DNA of 39,998 bases, taken from Prevotella sp. (GTDB taxonomy: Bacteria > Bacteroidota > Bacteroidia > Bacteroidales > Bacteroidaceae). Under the pieces are notes generated by a model. The model had not been told where the DNA came from. It worked only from the letters and a program-made list of their open reading frames with translations, and did not search any database. The stretch covers positions 1-39,998 of the forward strand of contig JAGCRH010000025.1 in NCBI GenBank assembly GCA_017964785.1, written 5' to 3'. A program made the position numbers and the translations under genes. Positions within the stretch are counted from its first letter, which is position 1. Each line of letters begins with the position of its first letter. This document shows positions 8,607 through 16,609 of the stretch, piece by piece.

Positions 8607-9575
8607 ATGATAGAACTTAGAAAATGGTTGCTCGCTACAATCCTCGTTTATAGCGGGGCGATGGCACAGGCACAGAAGACGCAGCCGAAAATGGAGACGA
8701 TGGTGTTTACGCCTCAATGGACGGCGCAGGCACAGTTTGCCGGTTATTATGTGGCTGAGGTCAAAGGCTTCTATCGTGAGGTGGGCGTGGACGTACGGAT
8801 TGAACACCCCTCGTCTACGCAGCCCGCCATGAGTCGTCTGCGTAAAAACCTCTGTCAGGCTACCACCCTGCAACTCTGTCAGGCTATGGAAATCGTGGAC
8901 GAGGGAATTCCCTTGGTAAATATCCTGCAGACATCAATGAATAATGCGATGGTGATTGTATCTGCCCGTGGCAAAGACCCGCTGACGCAGAAAGGGGCCA
9001 AGGTCGGTATCTGGAGCGTGGGCTTCGGACAACTTGCCATCTGTATGAGTATCAAGGACCATCTGAACTACGAGTGGATACGCTTCGCACAGAACGTCAA
9101 TCTGTTCGTGACTGGTGCGCTTGATGCTACGTTGGCCATGAGTTACAACGAGTACTACCAACTGGTCCAAGCAGGTATGGAGATGACCGACAAGAACGTC
9201 TATCGTTTCTGTGATCATGGCTATAATGTACAGGAGGATGGTGTCTATATGAGTCGCGACTACTATGAGAAACATAAAGATCAGGCGCATCGCTTCGCCG
9301 AAGCGAGTCGCAAAGGCTGGGAGTGGGCCGCTGCCCATCCCGATGAGGCGCTCGACATTGTGATGCAGTATGTAGACCGCGACCACATCGCCACTAACCG
9401 TGTGATGCAACGGTTGATGTTGAAGGAAGTGTTGCGTCTGCAGATAGATCGCGAATCGAAGAAGCGTGAGTTCCGTCTTCGTCCTGATATGGTACAGCAG
9501 GCCAGTCGTCTGATGGTGGATTGCCAGATGCTGAGTCGTGACGTGACGTACAATGAGTTAATGGACAAACAATAA
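8607..9575 (+). CDS. NMT1/THI5-type periplasmic substrate-binding protein, no transporter partner
   Basis: A 322-residue protein with a signal peptide (ends near GAMAQAQ) and the NMT1/SsuA-like fold: FTPQWTAQAQFAGYYVAEVKGFYREVG at the start of the mature protein, then a lobe with AKVGIWSVGFGQLA and a C-terminal helical part. Such proteins normally deliver pyrimidine precursors, sulfonates or similar small molecules to an ABC transporter. No permease or ATPase is nearby. Instead the gene is followed 9 bp later by a membrane phosphatase with a periplasmic sensor region, suggesting a ligand-presenting role in signalling. That role is inference from context; a transporter encoded elsewhere is possible. 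Confidence 0.82.
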   Translation: MIELRKWLLATILVYSGAMAQAQKTQPKMETMVFTPQWTAQAQFAGYYVAEVKGFYREVGVDVRIEHPSSTQPAMSRLRKNLCQATTLQLCQAMEIVDEGIPLVNILQTSMNNAMVIVSARGKDPLTQKGAKVGIWSVGFGQLAICMSIKDHLNYEWIRFAQNVNLFVTGALDATLAMSYNEYYQLVQAGMEMTDKNVYRFCDHGYNVQEDGVYMSRDYYEKHKDQAHRFAEASRKGWEWAAAHPDEALDIVMQYVDRDHIATNRVMQRLMLKEVLRLQIDRESKKREFRLRPDMVQQASRLMVDCQMLSRDVTYNELMDKQ

Positions 9576-9584
9576 TGGACAATT

Positions 9585-11507
9585 ATGAATAAGATATTTA
9601 CATATATCCGTCGTAAACTCTCCGTCAGGGTCAGCCTGTGGGTCGTTATGTTTGCCGCTGTCATTTTCATTGCCGCTCTCGGATTCCTTTTCTACCAATC
9701 GCGTGAGGCTGTGCGTCAGGAGGCTATCAATCGAGCCACACAGATACTTGACAAGACCTCGTTGCGTGTCGAGGGTATTTTGAACCGTGTTGAGGTGGCT
9801 ACTGCTATGACCGAGTGGCTCGTGCAGCGACATCCCAATGTGGCTGACTCGATGTTTGTCTACAGTCGAGGCATGTTGCTGAATAATCCCGATTTCTACA
9901 ACTGCTCTATCGCCTTCGAGCCTTACTACTTTAAGGATCAGGGGCGTTATTTCTCAGCCTATTCCAAACACTCTGGTGACACCATCCGTACCATTCAGGG
10001 TGGCAGCGATAACTACCAGTATTTTTTCATGGATTGGTATCTTATGCCCTCCTTGCTAGATCACCCGTGCTGGACGGAGCCGTATATGGATCTTGACACG
10101 CCTACCAACACCAGTGAGATGGTGACTTCATATTGTATGTCCATCAAGAACAAGGCGGGCAACATGTTAGGTGTCATCAATACCAGCCTGTCGTTGAGTT
10201 GGCTCTCTCAGACCATCCAGGCCGTGAAGCCCTATCCCAACTCATACAGTATTATGATAGGTCGCGGTGGAACCTACTTTGTGCATCCTGACTCGACGAA
10301 GATTACCCGTCAGACCATCTTTACCCAGACGATGGAACAGCCCGATACGGCTATGGCTGCACTGGGTCATGCCATGCAGCGCGGAGAAGAGGGTATCAAG
10401 CATATGAATATAAACGGAGAAGACAGTTATGTATTCTATAAACCTCTTGGCAAGACGGGTTGCAGTATGGCTATCGTCTGTCCTGAGAGTGACATCTTTG
10501 GTGGTTTCGACCGTCTGCGTCGTACCGTCATGACCATCGTCCTCGTTGGTTTGCTGCTGATGCTCTATTTCTTCATTCGAATCATTACCCGCGAACTCAG
10601 TCCACTGAGACGGTTGGCTCGCGAGGCCGAGACCATCGCCTCAGGACAGTTTGACACCCAATTACCCGACTTTGACCGTACCGACGAAATTGGGCAACTG
10701 AGCCATTCGTTCGGCAATATGCAGCAGTCGTTGGTCCGTTACATCGAGGAATTGAAGGACACCACCGCCCAGAAGGCATCGATGGAGAACGAACTGCAGG
10801 TGGCCAGCGGTATTCAGATGTCCATGCTGCCCAGCAAATTCCCCGACCGCGAGGGATTGGACATGTATGCCTCGATGACACCTGCCAAGGAGGTGGGTGG
10901 CGATCTCTATAACTATCTGTTGAAGGATGACAGCCTTTATTTCTGTCTCGGCGATGTCAGTGGCAAAGGTGTACCGGCTTCGTTGTTTATGGCTCAGGCG
11001 ACGCGTCTGTTCCGTACCTTAGCCAATCAGCAGATGGCTCCCGCCGATATCTGTACACACATGAACGAGGCCCTTTCGGGTGACGAGAACCCCACCAATA
11101 TGTTTGTTACCTTATTCGTCGGACTCGTCGACTTGAAGTCAGGACATCTGTCGTTCTGTAATGCCGGACACAATCCGCCTGTCATCGGAGGCGGCGAACA
11201 TCATGGTGACTTCCTTACGATGCTACCGAACTTCCCCATTGGTGTGCTGTCTGGACTGCAGTTCCAGGGTGAGGAAATAGAGAATATCAAGGGTCGTCCG
11301 CTGTTTATCTATACCGACGGACTGAATGAGGCTGAGAACAGGCAGTTCGAGCAGTTTGGTGATGATCGCCTGCTCGACATCCTGCGCAACACCCACTTCG
11401 ACACAGCCCGTCAGGTGGTAGAGACCCTTGCCGCCGAGGTGGAACGCCATCGTGACGGCGCAGATCCCAATGACGACCTGACGATGATGTGCCTGCGTAT
11501 CAACTAA
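9585..11507 (+). CDS. Membrane-bound PP2C/SpoIIE (RsbU-like) phosphatase with Cache sensor and HAMP
   Basis: A 640-residue protein. A first membrane helix (about 15-37) precedes a periplasmic region of ~270 residues that looks like a Cache domain (ending GGTYFVHPDSTKITRQ). A second helix lies near 313-332, then a HAMP linker (ELSPLRRLAREAETIASGQF, DEIGQLSHSF) and a C-terminal SpoIIE/PP2C domain. Its metal-binding motifs are VGGDLYNY (~437), GDVSGKGVPASLFMA (~456), NAGHNPP, TDGLNEA and DPNDDLTMM. Proteins of this type dephosphorylate STAS-domain anti-anti-sigma proteins, but no STAS or RsbW-like kinase is visible here. It ends exactly where the convergent uraA frame ends. Confidence 0.92.
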   Translation: MNKIFTYIRRKLSVRVSLWVVMFAAVIFIAALGFLFYQSREAVRQEAINRATQILDKTSLRVEGILNRVEVATAMTEWLVQRHPNVADSMFVYSRGMLLNNPDFYNCSIAFEPYYFKDQGRYFSAYSKHSGDTIRTIQGGSDNYQYFFMDWYLMPSLLDHPCWTEPYMDLDTPTNTSEMVTSYCMSIKNKAGNMLGVINTSLSLSWLSQTIQAVKPYPNSYSIMIGRGGTYFVHPDSTKITRQTIFTQTMEQPDTAMAALGHAMQRGEEGIKHMNINGEDSYVFYKPLGKTGCSMAIVCPESDIFGGFDRLRRTVMTIVLVGLLLMLYFFIRIITRELSPLRRLAREAETIASGQFDTQLPDFDRTDEIGQLSHSFGNMQQSLVRYIEELKDTTAQKASMENELQVASGIQMSMLPSKFPDREGLDMYASMTPAKEVGGDLYNYLLKDDSLYFCLGDVSGKGVPASLFMAQATRLFRTLANQQMAPADICTHMNEALSGDENPTNMFVTLFVGLVDLKSGHLSFCNAGHNPPVIGGGEHHGDFLTMLPNFPIGVLSGLQFQGEEIENIKGRPLFIYTDGLNEAENRQFEQFGDDRLLDILRNTHFDTARQVVETLAAEVERHRDGADPNDDLTMMCLRIN

Positions 11508-12845
11508 CTACTCGTTTGTTGTACCTTTCTCCTTGCCGTGTACACTCTTCACCTTCATACCCAGTTTCCTTGGTAGAATAGCGTTGAGCGTGACGCCTAC
11601 GAGGGCAGCGAGTGCCAGTCCGGAGAAATGGATGGGCCCGATGCTCACATTATCGTCGGCACCATATTTCACGCCGATGGCAATGACCAGGATAGAGGCT
11701 GCCACGAAGACGTTACGCGAAGAGTTGAGGTCTACGCTGTCCTCCACCAGGTTGCGCACACCGACGGCAGAGATCATACCGTAGAGAATCAGACTCACAC
11801 CACCGATGGTGGCATAGGGCATCAAGCCAATGAGACAGGCAAACTTGGGACAGAAAGAAAGCAGAATGGCGAAGATGGCTGCCAGACGAATGACGGCAGG
11901 ATCGAAGACCTTCGTGAGGTTCAGTACACCGGTATTCTCGCCATAGGTCGTGTTGGCAGGGGCCCCGAAGAGTGATGCCAATGCGGTGGCCAGTCCGTCG
12001 CCCATCAGCGTACGATGCAGACCGGGCTCCTTCAAGAAGTCCTTTCCGACGGTGGAGGAGATGGCACACATATCACCGATGTGCTCCATGATGGTAGCAA
12101 TGGCAATCGGCAGGATGGCGATGATGGTGGAGATGAGGAAAGTTGTGTCTATATCGTCGAAGACAGCCAGCACGGTCTGCTCACGACTGAAAGGCAATCC
12201 GATCCATGCGGCCTCGTCTAATGCAGAGAAATCCACCTCGCCCAATACGGCAGCCAGCGTGTAACTGACCAGCACACCCAACAGGATGGGGATGATCCGG
12301 AGGATACCCTTGCCCCACACACTGGCAGTGATAACTGTCACCACAGCCACCACAGCCAGTAAGCCGTTGGTAGCGCAGTTCTGGATGGCACTGCCAGAGA
12401 GCACCAATCCGATGGCAATGATCATCGGGCCAGTCACCAATGGCGGGAAGAACCGCAGGATCTTCTCCAAGCCGAACGACTTGATGAGTCCAGCCATTAC
12501 GAAATAGCACAGTCCGGCAAAGAAGACACCAATACAGGCATAGTCCAAGGCCAGTGTCTCGGACATGCCCTGTTCAACGCCTAATGATTTCACAGACAGA
12601 TAGCCTCCCAAGAAGGCGAACGAGGAGCCAAGGAAGGCAGGCACCTGCAACTTGCTCACGAAGTGGAATACCAGTGTGCCGACACCCGCAAACAGCAGGG
12701 TGGACGACACGGAGAGACCTGTCAGTACGGGTACCAATACGGTGGCGCCGAACATGGCGAATAAATGTTGGACACCTAAGATAATGTACTTGGGTATGCC
12801 CAGTTGTCTGGCATCGGTGATGCCTTCTTTCTCTGTGATGTTCAT
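11508..12845 (-). CDS. uraA: Uracil permease (NCS2 / UraA family)
   Basis: A 445-residue integral membrane protein of the nucleobase-cation symporter 2 family, normally 14 membrane segments in two inverted halves. The family signature is present as APANTTYGENTGVLNLTKV near residue 300, and the TYGEN form points to uracil rather than xanthine or urate. A conserved Glu occurs in ATIMEHIGDMCAISS near 250. The start GIPKYIILGVQHLFAMFGAT is typical. It lies 17 bp after the GH43 gene on the same strand and probably shares its transcript, though the functional link is not obvious. The stop codon directly abuts that of the convergent phosphatase gene. Confidence 0.92.
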   Translation of the reverse strand: MNITEKEGITDARQLGIPKYIILGVQHLFAMFGATVLVPVLTGLSVSSTLLFAGVGTLVFHFVSKLQVPAFLGSSFAFLGGYLSVKSLGVEQGMSETLALDYACIGVFFAGLCYFVMAGLIKSFGLEKILRFFPPLVTGPMIIAIGLVLSGSAIQNCATNGLLAVVAVVTVITASVWGKGILRIIPILLGVLVSYTLAAVLGEVDFSALDEAAWIGLPFSREQTVLAVFDDIDTTFLISTIIAILPIAIATIMEHIGDMCAISSTVGKDFLKEPGLHRTLMGDGLATALASLFGAPANTTYGENTGVLNLTKVFDPAVIRLAAIFAILLSFCPKFACLIGLMPYATIGGVSLILYGMISAVGVRNLVEDSVDLNSSRNVFVAASILVIAIGVKYGADDNVSIGPIHFSGLALAALVGVTLNAILPRKLGMKVKSVHGKEKGTTNE

Positions 12846-12862
12846 AATTTGGTCAGTATTTA

Positions 12863-14578
12863 TTAGCGTTTGTCATCAAAGGTGAAGTAGAGGTCTTCGA
12901 GGGTGCAGAGGGATTTGTCCTTGAAGTCTGACTTGAAGACGAGGAAAATGGCGTGCTTGCCGACGAGGTCCTTTTCCTTAGCCTCGTCAGAGATGCCTCC
13001 TGCCACGTCCCAGACCTTCTTGTCCATGTTGGTCGTGAGTTTCATCTCGCCGATTTTCTTGCCGCCCTGCGACTCCCAGGGACGGTCCATCCAAATTTCG
13101 ATGGTGCCCTCAATGCCTTCGGGGATGAGACGTACGACAAGCATCAGACAGTTCGGATTCTTCAGTCGCTCAGCGTCGAAATTGAAGTACTTGTAGCCCA
13201 CGATGGAACCGTCGGTATTATTGACGACACGGTTGGTGTTATAGCGCAGGTCGTAGGGGTCGTCAAGGTTCTTCGATGCGGTGAGGGCTTCCTTCGTAGC
13301 CGGATTTGTCTCGGCTCCGTAACTGGCTTCTACGTAGGATCCGTAGAACGTATTGTTGGGCCACTCATGGGTAGAGGGCTTCGGGCCTGTCAGCCAGCAG
13401 GCAATACCTGCGGAGTGACGCTCGAACGGATCTAGGCCGTTGAGGGAGAAGCCGTTGCTGTTGTACTCGCCCTCAGAGATTTCTACCTTGCCGCCTTTGC
13501 CTTCCTCGACCTTCACGCTGATGGGAGCCACCATCGCCTGACGGGCATATTCGTCGGTACCCGTGTGGCGGTGATAGAACACATACCACTGTCCGTTGAT
13601 CTCACAGATGGAGCCGTGGGTGTTGCCGTCAGGGACTGCAGAAGCAATCACGTTGCCCTGCTCATCCTTCTCACGACCTCTGCCGTCGATGATGGTACCA
13701 CCATAGGTCCAGGGACCTAAGGGGTTGTCGCTGTAACAGTAGGCGAGGGTATAATTGCTGGTAGGCAGACCGAACTCACCGTCCTCCGTGAAGCGACTGT
13801 AAATAAACACGTACTTATCCTTGATCTTACGAATGCTGGAAGCCTCGAAGAACTTGAAGCGTCCGAGTTGGTTGCGTCCTGAGATCATATCCTCTACAAT
13901 CTTGGTGCCGGGCTTGACAGTTGCCATTGTGGCGGGGTCGAACTCTGCAGCCATAGAACGCTCGAAGCCCCAGTATCCATAGACGCGTCCATCGTCATCG
14001 ACGAACACAGCGGGGTCGAACTGCAATACGCCGTCCACCAGATTTGGATTGTCCTTGCTCCAGTTACACACCTCGAAGGGGCCGTCGGGACGGTCGCTCT
14101 TGGCAATCAGTCCGTTGCGTCCGCCATTCTGGTCGTTGGGGAAGAGGTAATAGGTCTTCTTGCCGTTGGCATCCGTCACGAGGGTGACATCAGGGGCATA
14201 GAGCACATCGGCGGTACTGGCAGAGTCGAAGGGCTCGCCGTCGCGGTTCTTATCCACAATGAGGATCACACCGTCGTAGCGCCACTGGGTCAGGTCTTCC
14301 ACGGGAGCCGACCACACCACCTGATCGCGTCCGCAGTAGGCCGACACCAGGTCGTCGTGCGAACCATAAATATATACGCGTTGCTTTCCGGGATTGTCGG
14401 GGTCTTCAAACACATACGGCTCACCATCGGGGATGTGCTCCCAAAGTGGCAGGAAGGGGTTGCCGGGAGTGGTGAGCAGTGTACTGGTGGTTGACTGTTG
14501 GGGATTGGACTGGCACGAGAGAGCCAGCAGGGTGCAGCAGGCCGCTGCGACGATCACGTTAAGGGTTTTCATTTTCAT
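12863..14578 (-). CDS. Family 43 glycosyl hydrolase, predicted lipoprotein
   Basis: A 571-residue protein with a lipoprotein signal peptide (AACCTLLALSCQSNP), so probably anchored to a membrane through the Cys of LSC. The five-bladed propeller of GH43 is indicated by DGEPYVFEDPDNPGKQRVYI near the start, FDPAVFVDDDGRVYGYWG near 195, FFEASSIRKIKDKYVFIYS near 245 (likely acid Glu) and NTHGSICEINGQWYVFYHRH. The last ~150 residues (from about YKYFNFDAERLKNPNC) resemble a CBM6-like module. GH43 enzymes act mainly on arabinose- or xylose-containing side chains. Transcription starts from the inverted-repeat region shared with glnA; uraA follows. Confidence 0.87.
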   Translation of the reverse strand: MKMKTLNVIVAAACCTLLALSCQSNPQQSTTSTLLTTPGNPFLPLWEHIPDGEPYVFEDPDNPGKQRVYIYGSHDDLVSAYCGRDQVVWSAPVEDLTQWRYDGVILIVDKNRDGEPFDSASTADVLYAPDVTLVTDANGKKTYYLFPNDQNGGRNGLIAKSDRPDGPFEVCNWSKDNPNLVDGVLQFDPAVFVDDDGRVYGYWGFERSMAAEFDPATMATVKPGTKIVEDMISGRNQLGRFKFFEASSIRKIKDKYVFIYSRFTEDGEFGLPTSNYTLAYCYSDNPLGPWTYGGTIIDGRGREKDEQGNVIASAVPDGNTHGSICEINGQWYVFYHRHTGTDEYARQAMVAPISVKVEEGKGGKVEISEGEYNSNGFSLNGLDPFERHSAGIACWLTGPKPSTHEWPNNTFYGSYVEASYGAETNPATKEALTASKNLDDPYDLRYNTNRVVNNTDGSIVGYKYFNFDAERLKNPNCLMLVVRLIPEGIEGTIEIWMDRPWESQGGKKIGEMKLTTNMDKKVWDVAGGISDEAKEKDLVGKHAIFLVFKSDFKDKSLCTLEDLYFTFDDKR

Positions 14579-14605
14579 TTCGCTGTTGATTTTGTTGTTA
14601 TTGGG

Positions 14606-14667
14606 TGCAAAGGTAATAAAAATCCGCGAAAGTCATTGCGCTTTCGCGGATTTTTATTACCTTTGCA
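14606..14667. promoter_or_regulatory. 27-bp perfect inverted repeat carrying divergent promoters (GH43 and glnA)
   Basis: Arms 14606-14632 and 14641-14667 are exact reverse complements around an 8-nt loop (TCATTGCG). Rightward: TTG (14636-14638, in the loop), a 19-bp spacer formed by the 3' arm, and TACCTTTG (14658-14665) for glnA. Leftward: TACCTTTG on the minus strand (14608-14615) for GH43, but with AAT instead of TTG at -33. The two -7 boxes are part of the symmetry. Confidence 0.8.
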
Positions 14668-14706
14668 ACCAAACTATAACGCAAACTTCAAAACAACAAC
14701 AGAATT

Positions 14707-16212
14707 ATGGACAACAAACACCTGACCCTTAGCGCCAACCTTATTGTGGCGGCGCTGCAAAAACCTGCGGCGGAATTTACCAAAGCCGACATCATCGACT
14801 ACATCGTCAAGAACGACATCCGCATGGTGAACTTCATGTATCCCGGCGGCGACGGGAAGTTGAAGACGCTGAACTTCGTGATCAACGATCTGGACTATTT
14901 AGAGACCATCCTCACTTGTGGTGAGCGTGTCGATGGCAGTAGTCTCTTTAATTTCATCCAGGCTGGCAGCAGCGACCTCTATGTGCTGCCCCGTTTCCGT
15001 ACCGCCTTCGTCGATCCCTTTGCCGAGATCCCGACGGTGTCGCTCCTTTGCTCTTACTTCGACAAAGACGGCAATCCGTTGGAGTCCTCTCCGGAGTTCA
15101 CCCTCCACAAGGCTGCTGAGGCTTTCTGTGAAGTGACGGGGATGGAATATCAGGCGATGGGCGAGTTGGAATACTATGTTATCAGCGATGATGAGGAGGT
15201 GTTCCCTGCTCAGGATCAGCGTGGCTACCACGAGTCGGCTCCTTACGCCAAGGCCAACGAGTTCCGTACCCAGTGTATGCAGTATATCGCTCAGGCTGGC
15301 GGACAGATCAAATACGGTCACTCTGAGGTGGGCAACTTCACCATCAACGGCAAGAACTATGAGCAGAATGAGATTGAGTTCCTGCCCGTACCCGTAGAGC
15401 AGGCTGCCGACCAGTTGATGTTGGCCAAGTGGATCATCCGTAACCTTGGCTATCAGATGGGCTATGATGTCACCTTCGCTCCGAAGATCACCACTGGCAA
15501 GGCTGGTTCTGGACTGCATATCCACATGCGCATCATGAAGGACGGCAAGAACCAGATGCTGGCTAACGGTGTGCTCTCTGAGGCAGCCCGTAAGATGATT
15601 GCCGGTATGATGGACCTGGCTCCAGCCATCACCGCCTTCGGCAATAAGAATCCCACATCGTACTTCCGTCTTGTGCCCCATCAGGAGGCACCCACGAATG
15701 TATGTTGGGGCGACAGGAACCGTAGTGTTTTGGTGCGTGTGCCCCTCGGTTGGGCGGCAGATGTGGATATGAGCCACAAGGCCAATCCTCTGGAGAAGGA
15801 AGAGAGATACGACACCAGTATCAAACAGACGGTGGAGATGCGTTCGCCTGATGGCTCTGCTGACCTCTATCAGTTGTTGGCAGGCCTCTGTGTGGCTTGT
15901 CGTCACGGTTTCGAGATGGACAATGCCCTCGAACTGGCAGCCCAGACTTACGTCAATGTGAATATCCACGCTGCCGAGAATGCGGATCGTCTGGCTACTC
16001 TCGCACAGTTGCCGGATTCCTGCGTCGCCTCTGCCGCCTGCCTCGAAAAACAGCGCAAGGTGTTCGAGGAGCATAATGTCTTCTCGCCTGCGATGATCGA
16101 CGGCATCATCGCCCAACTCCGTGCCTTCGACGATGAGCGGTTGCGGAGTGAGATCGAGGGCTTCCCCGAAGAGATCCAGAAACTTGTCACCCAGTATTTC
16201 CACTGCGGATAA
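14707..16212 (+). CDS. glnA: Glutamine synthetase, GSI-like
   Basis: A 501-residue glutamine synthetase, which makes glutamine from glutamate, ammonia and ATP. The beta-grasp N-domain (about 30-120) precedes the catalytic domain. Visible motifs are MGELEYYV (metal-binding Glu), NEIEFLP, GKAGSGLHIHM (ATP/metal site), NPTSYFRLVPHQEAP followed by NRSVLVRVP (glutamate and phosphate binding), and EMRSPDGSADLY. No NLYxLP adenylylation site is present near the C-terminus, so adenylyltransferase control is unlikely. Bacteroidota often also carry a larger GSIII, so this may be the secondary enzyme. The nearby inverted-repeat promoter drives it. A degenerate copy of its 3' end lies beyond hipA. Confidence 0.88.
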   Translation: MDNKHLTLSANLIVAALQKPAAEFTKADIIDYIVKNDIRMVNFMYPGGDGKLKTLNFVINDLDYLETILTCGERVDGSSLFNFIQAGSSDLYVLPRFRTAFVDPFAEIPTVSLLCSYFDKDGNPLESSPEFTLHKAAEAFCEVTGMEYQAMGELEYYVISDDEEVFPAQDQRGYHESAPYAKANEFRTQCMQYIAQAGGQIKYGHSEVGNFTINGKNYEQNEIEFLPVPVEQAADQLMLAKWIIRNLGYQMGYDVTFAPKITTGKAGSGLHIHMRIMKDGKNQMLANGVLSEAARKMIAGMMDLAPAITAFGNKNPTSYFRLVPHQEAPTNVCWGDRNRSVLVRVPLGWAADVDMSHKANPLEKEERYDTSIKQTVEMRSPDGSADLYQLLAGLCVACRHGFEMDNALELAAQTYVNVNIHAAENADRLATLAQLPDSCVASAACLEKQRKVFEEHNVFSPAMIDGIIAQLRAFDDERLRSEIEGFPEEIQKLVTQYFHCG

Positions 16213-16251
16213 CAAAACTCAGAAAAAAGAGGCATCAGACAAAGTTTTTCT

Positions 16252-16290
16252 CAAAATGTTTGTTATATTAAACATTTTGTATTATCTTTG
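16252..16290 (+). promoter_or_regulatory. hipBA promoter with operator-like inverted repeat
   Basis: A perfect 10-bp inverted repeat CAAAATGTTT-N8-AAACATTTTG (16252-16279) covers the -33 TTTG (16259-16262) and the spacer; the -7 box TATCTTTG follows at 16283-16290, 20 bp after TTTG. HipB-type antitoxins bind such palindromes to repress their own operon. Repression is inferred. Confidence 0.7.
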
Positions 16291-16309
16291 CGCCCGATAA
16301 GATACAATT

Positions 16310-16609
16310 ATGGGAAAGAATACATTTGGGAAGATGATGCCAAGAGCCTTGACACAGCAGTTGCAACTCATGGGTGAACAGATTATGCTGGCACGAAAGC
16401 GCAGGCATCTTTCTATGCAGGACATTGCAGACAGAGCAACGGTGACACGTCTGACTGTCTCTAAGGTAGAACATGGCGACCCGACGGTTTCCATGGGTAT
16501 TTATGCGCGCATACTCTTTGCGCTGAATCTTGAAAAAGACATCTCGTTGCTCGCTGCCGACGATGCTCTTGGCAGACAACTTCAAGATGCGGAATTGTTG
16601 AGGAAATGA
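16310..16609 (+). CDS. hipB: HipB-like XRE-family antitoxin
   Basis: A 99-residue protein with an XRE helix-turn-helix at about residues 22-78: IMLARKRRHLSMQDIADRA, TVTRLTVSKVEHGDPTVSMG. The C-terminal extension (ALGRQLQDAELLRK) would contact the toxin. It overlaps the hipA start by 4 bp (ATGA), the normal order for hipBA. Its predicted roles are to bind the promoter palindrome and neutralise the HipA kinase. The region just upstream is the end of glnA. Confidence 0.85.
   Translation: MGKNTFGKMMPRALTQQLQLMGEQIMLARKRRHLSMQDIADRATVTRLTVSKVEHGDPTVSMGIYARILFALNLEKDISLLAADDALGRQLQDAELLRK

Noticed and set aside
14606..14667. Insertion-sequence terminal inverted repeats
   Set aside because: The arms are only 8 nt apart with no transposase or target duplication; promoter boxes within the arms give a better explanation.
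14899..16215. 438-codon open frame on the minus strand opposite glnA
   Set aside because: It is fully antisense to a gene with all glutamine synthetase motifs, has no recognisable domains and reflects codon bias of glnA.
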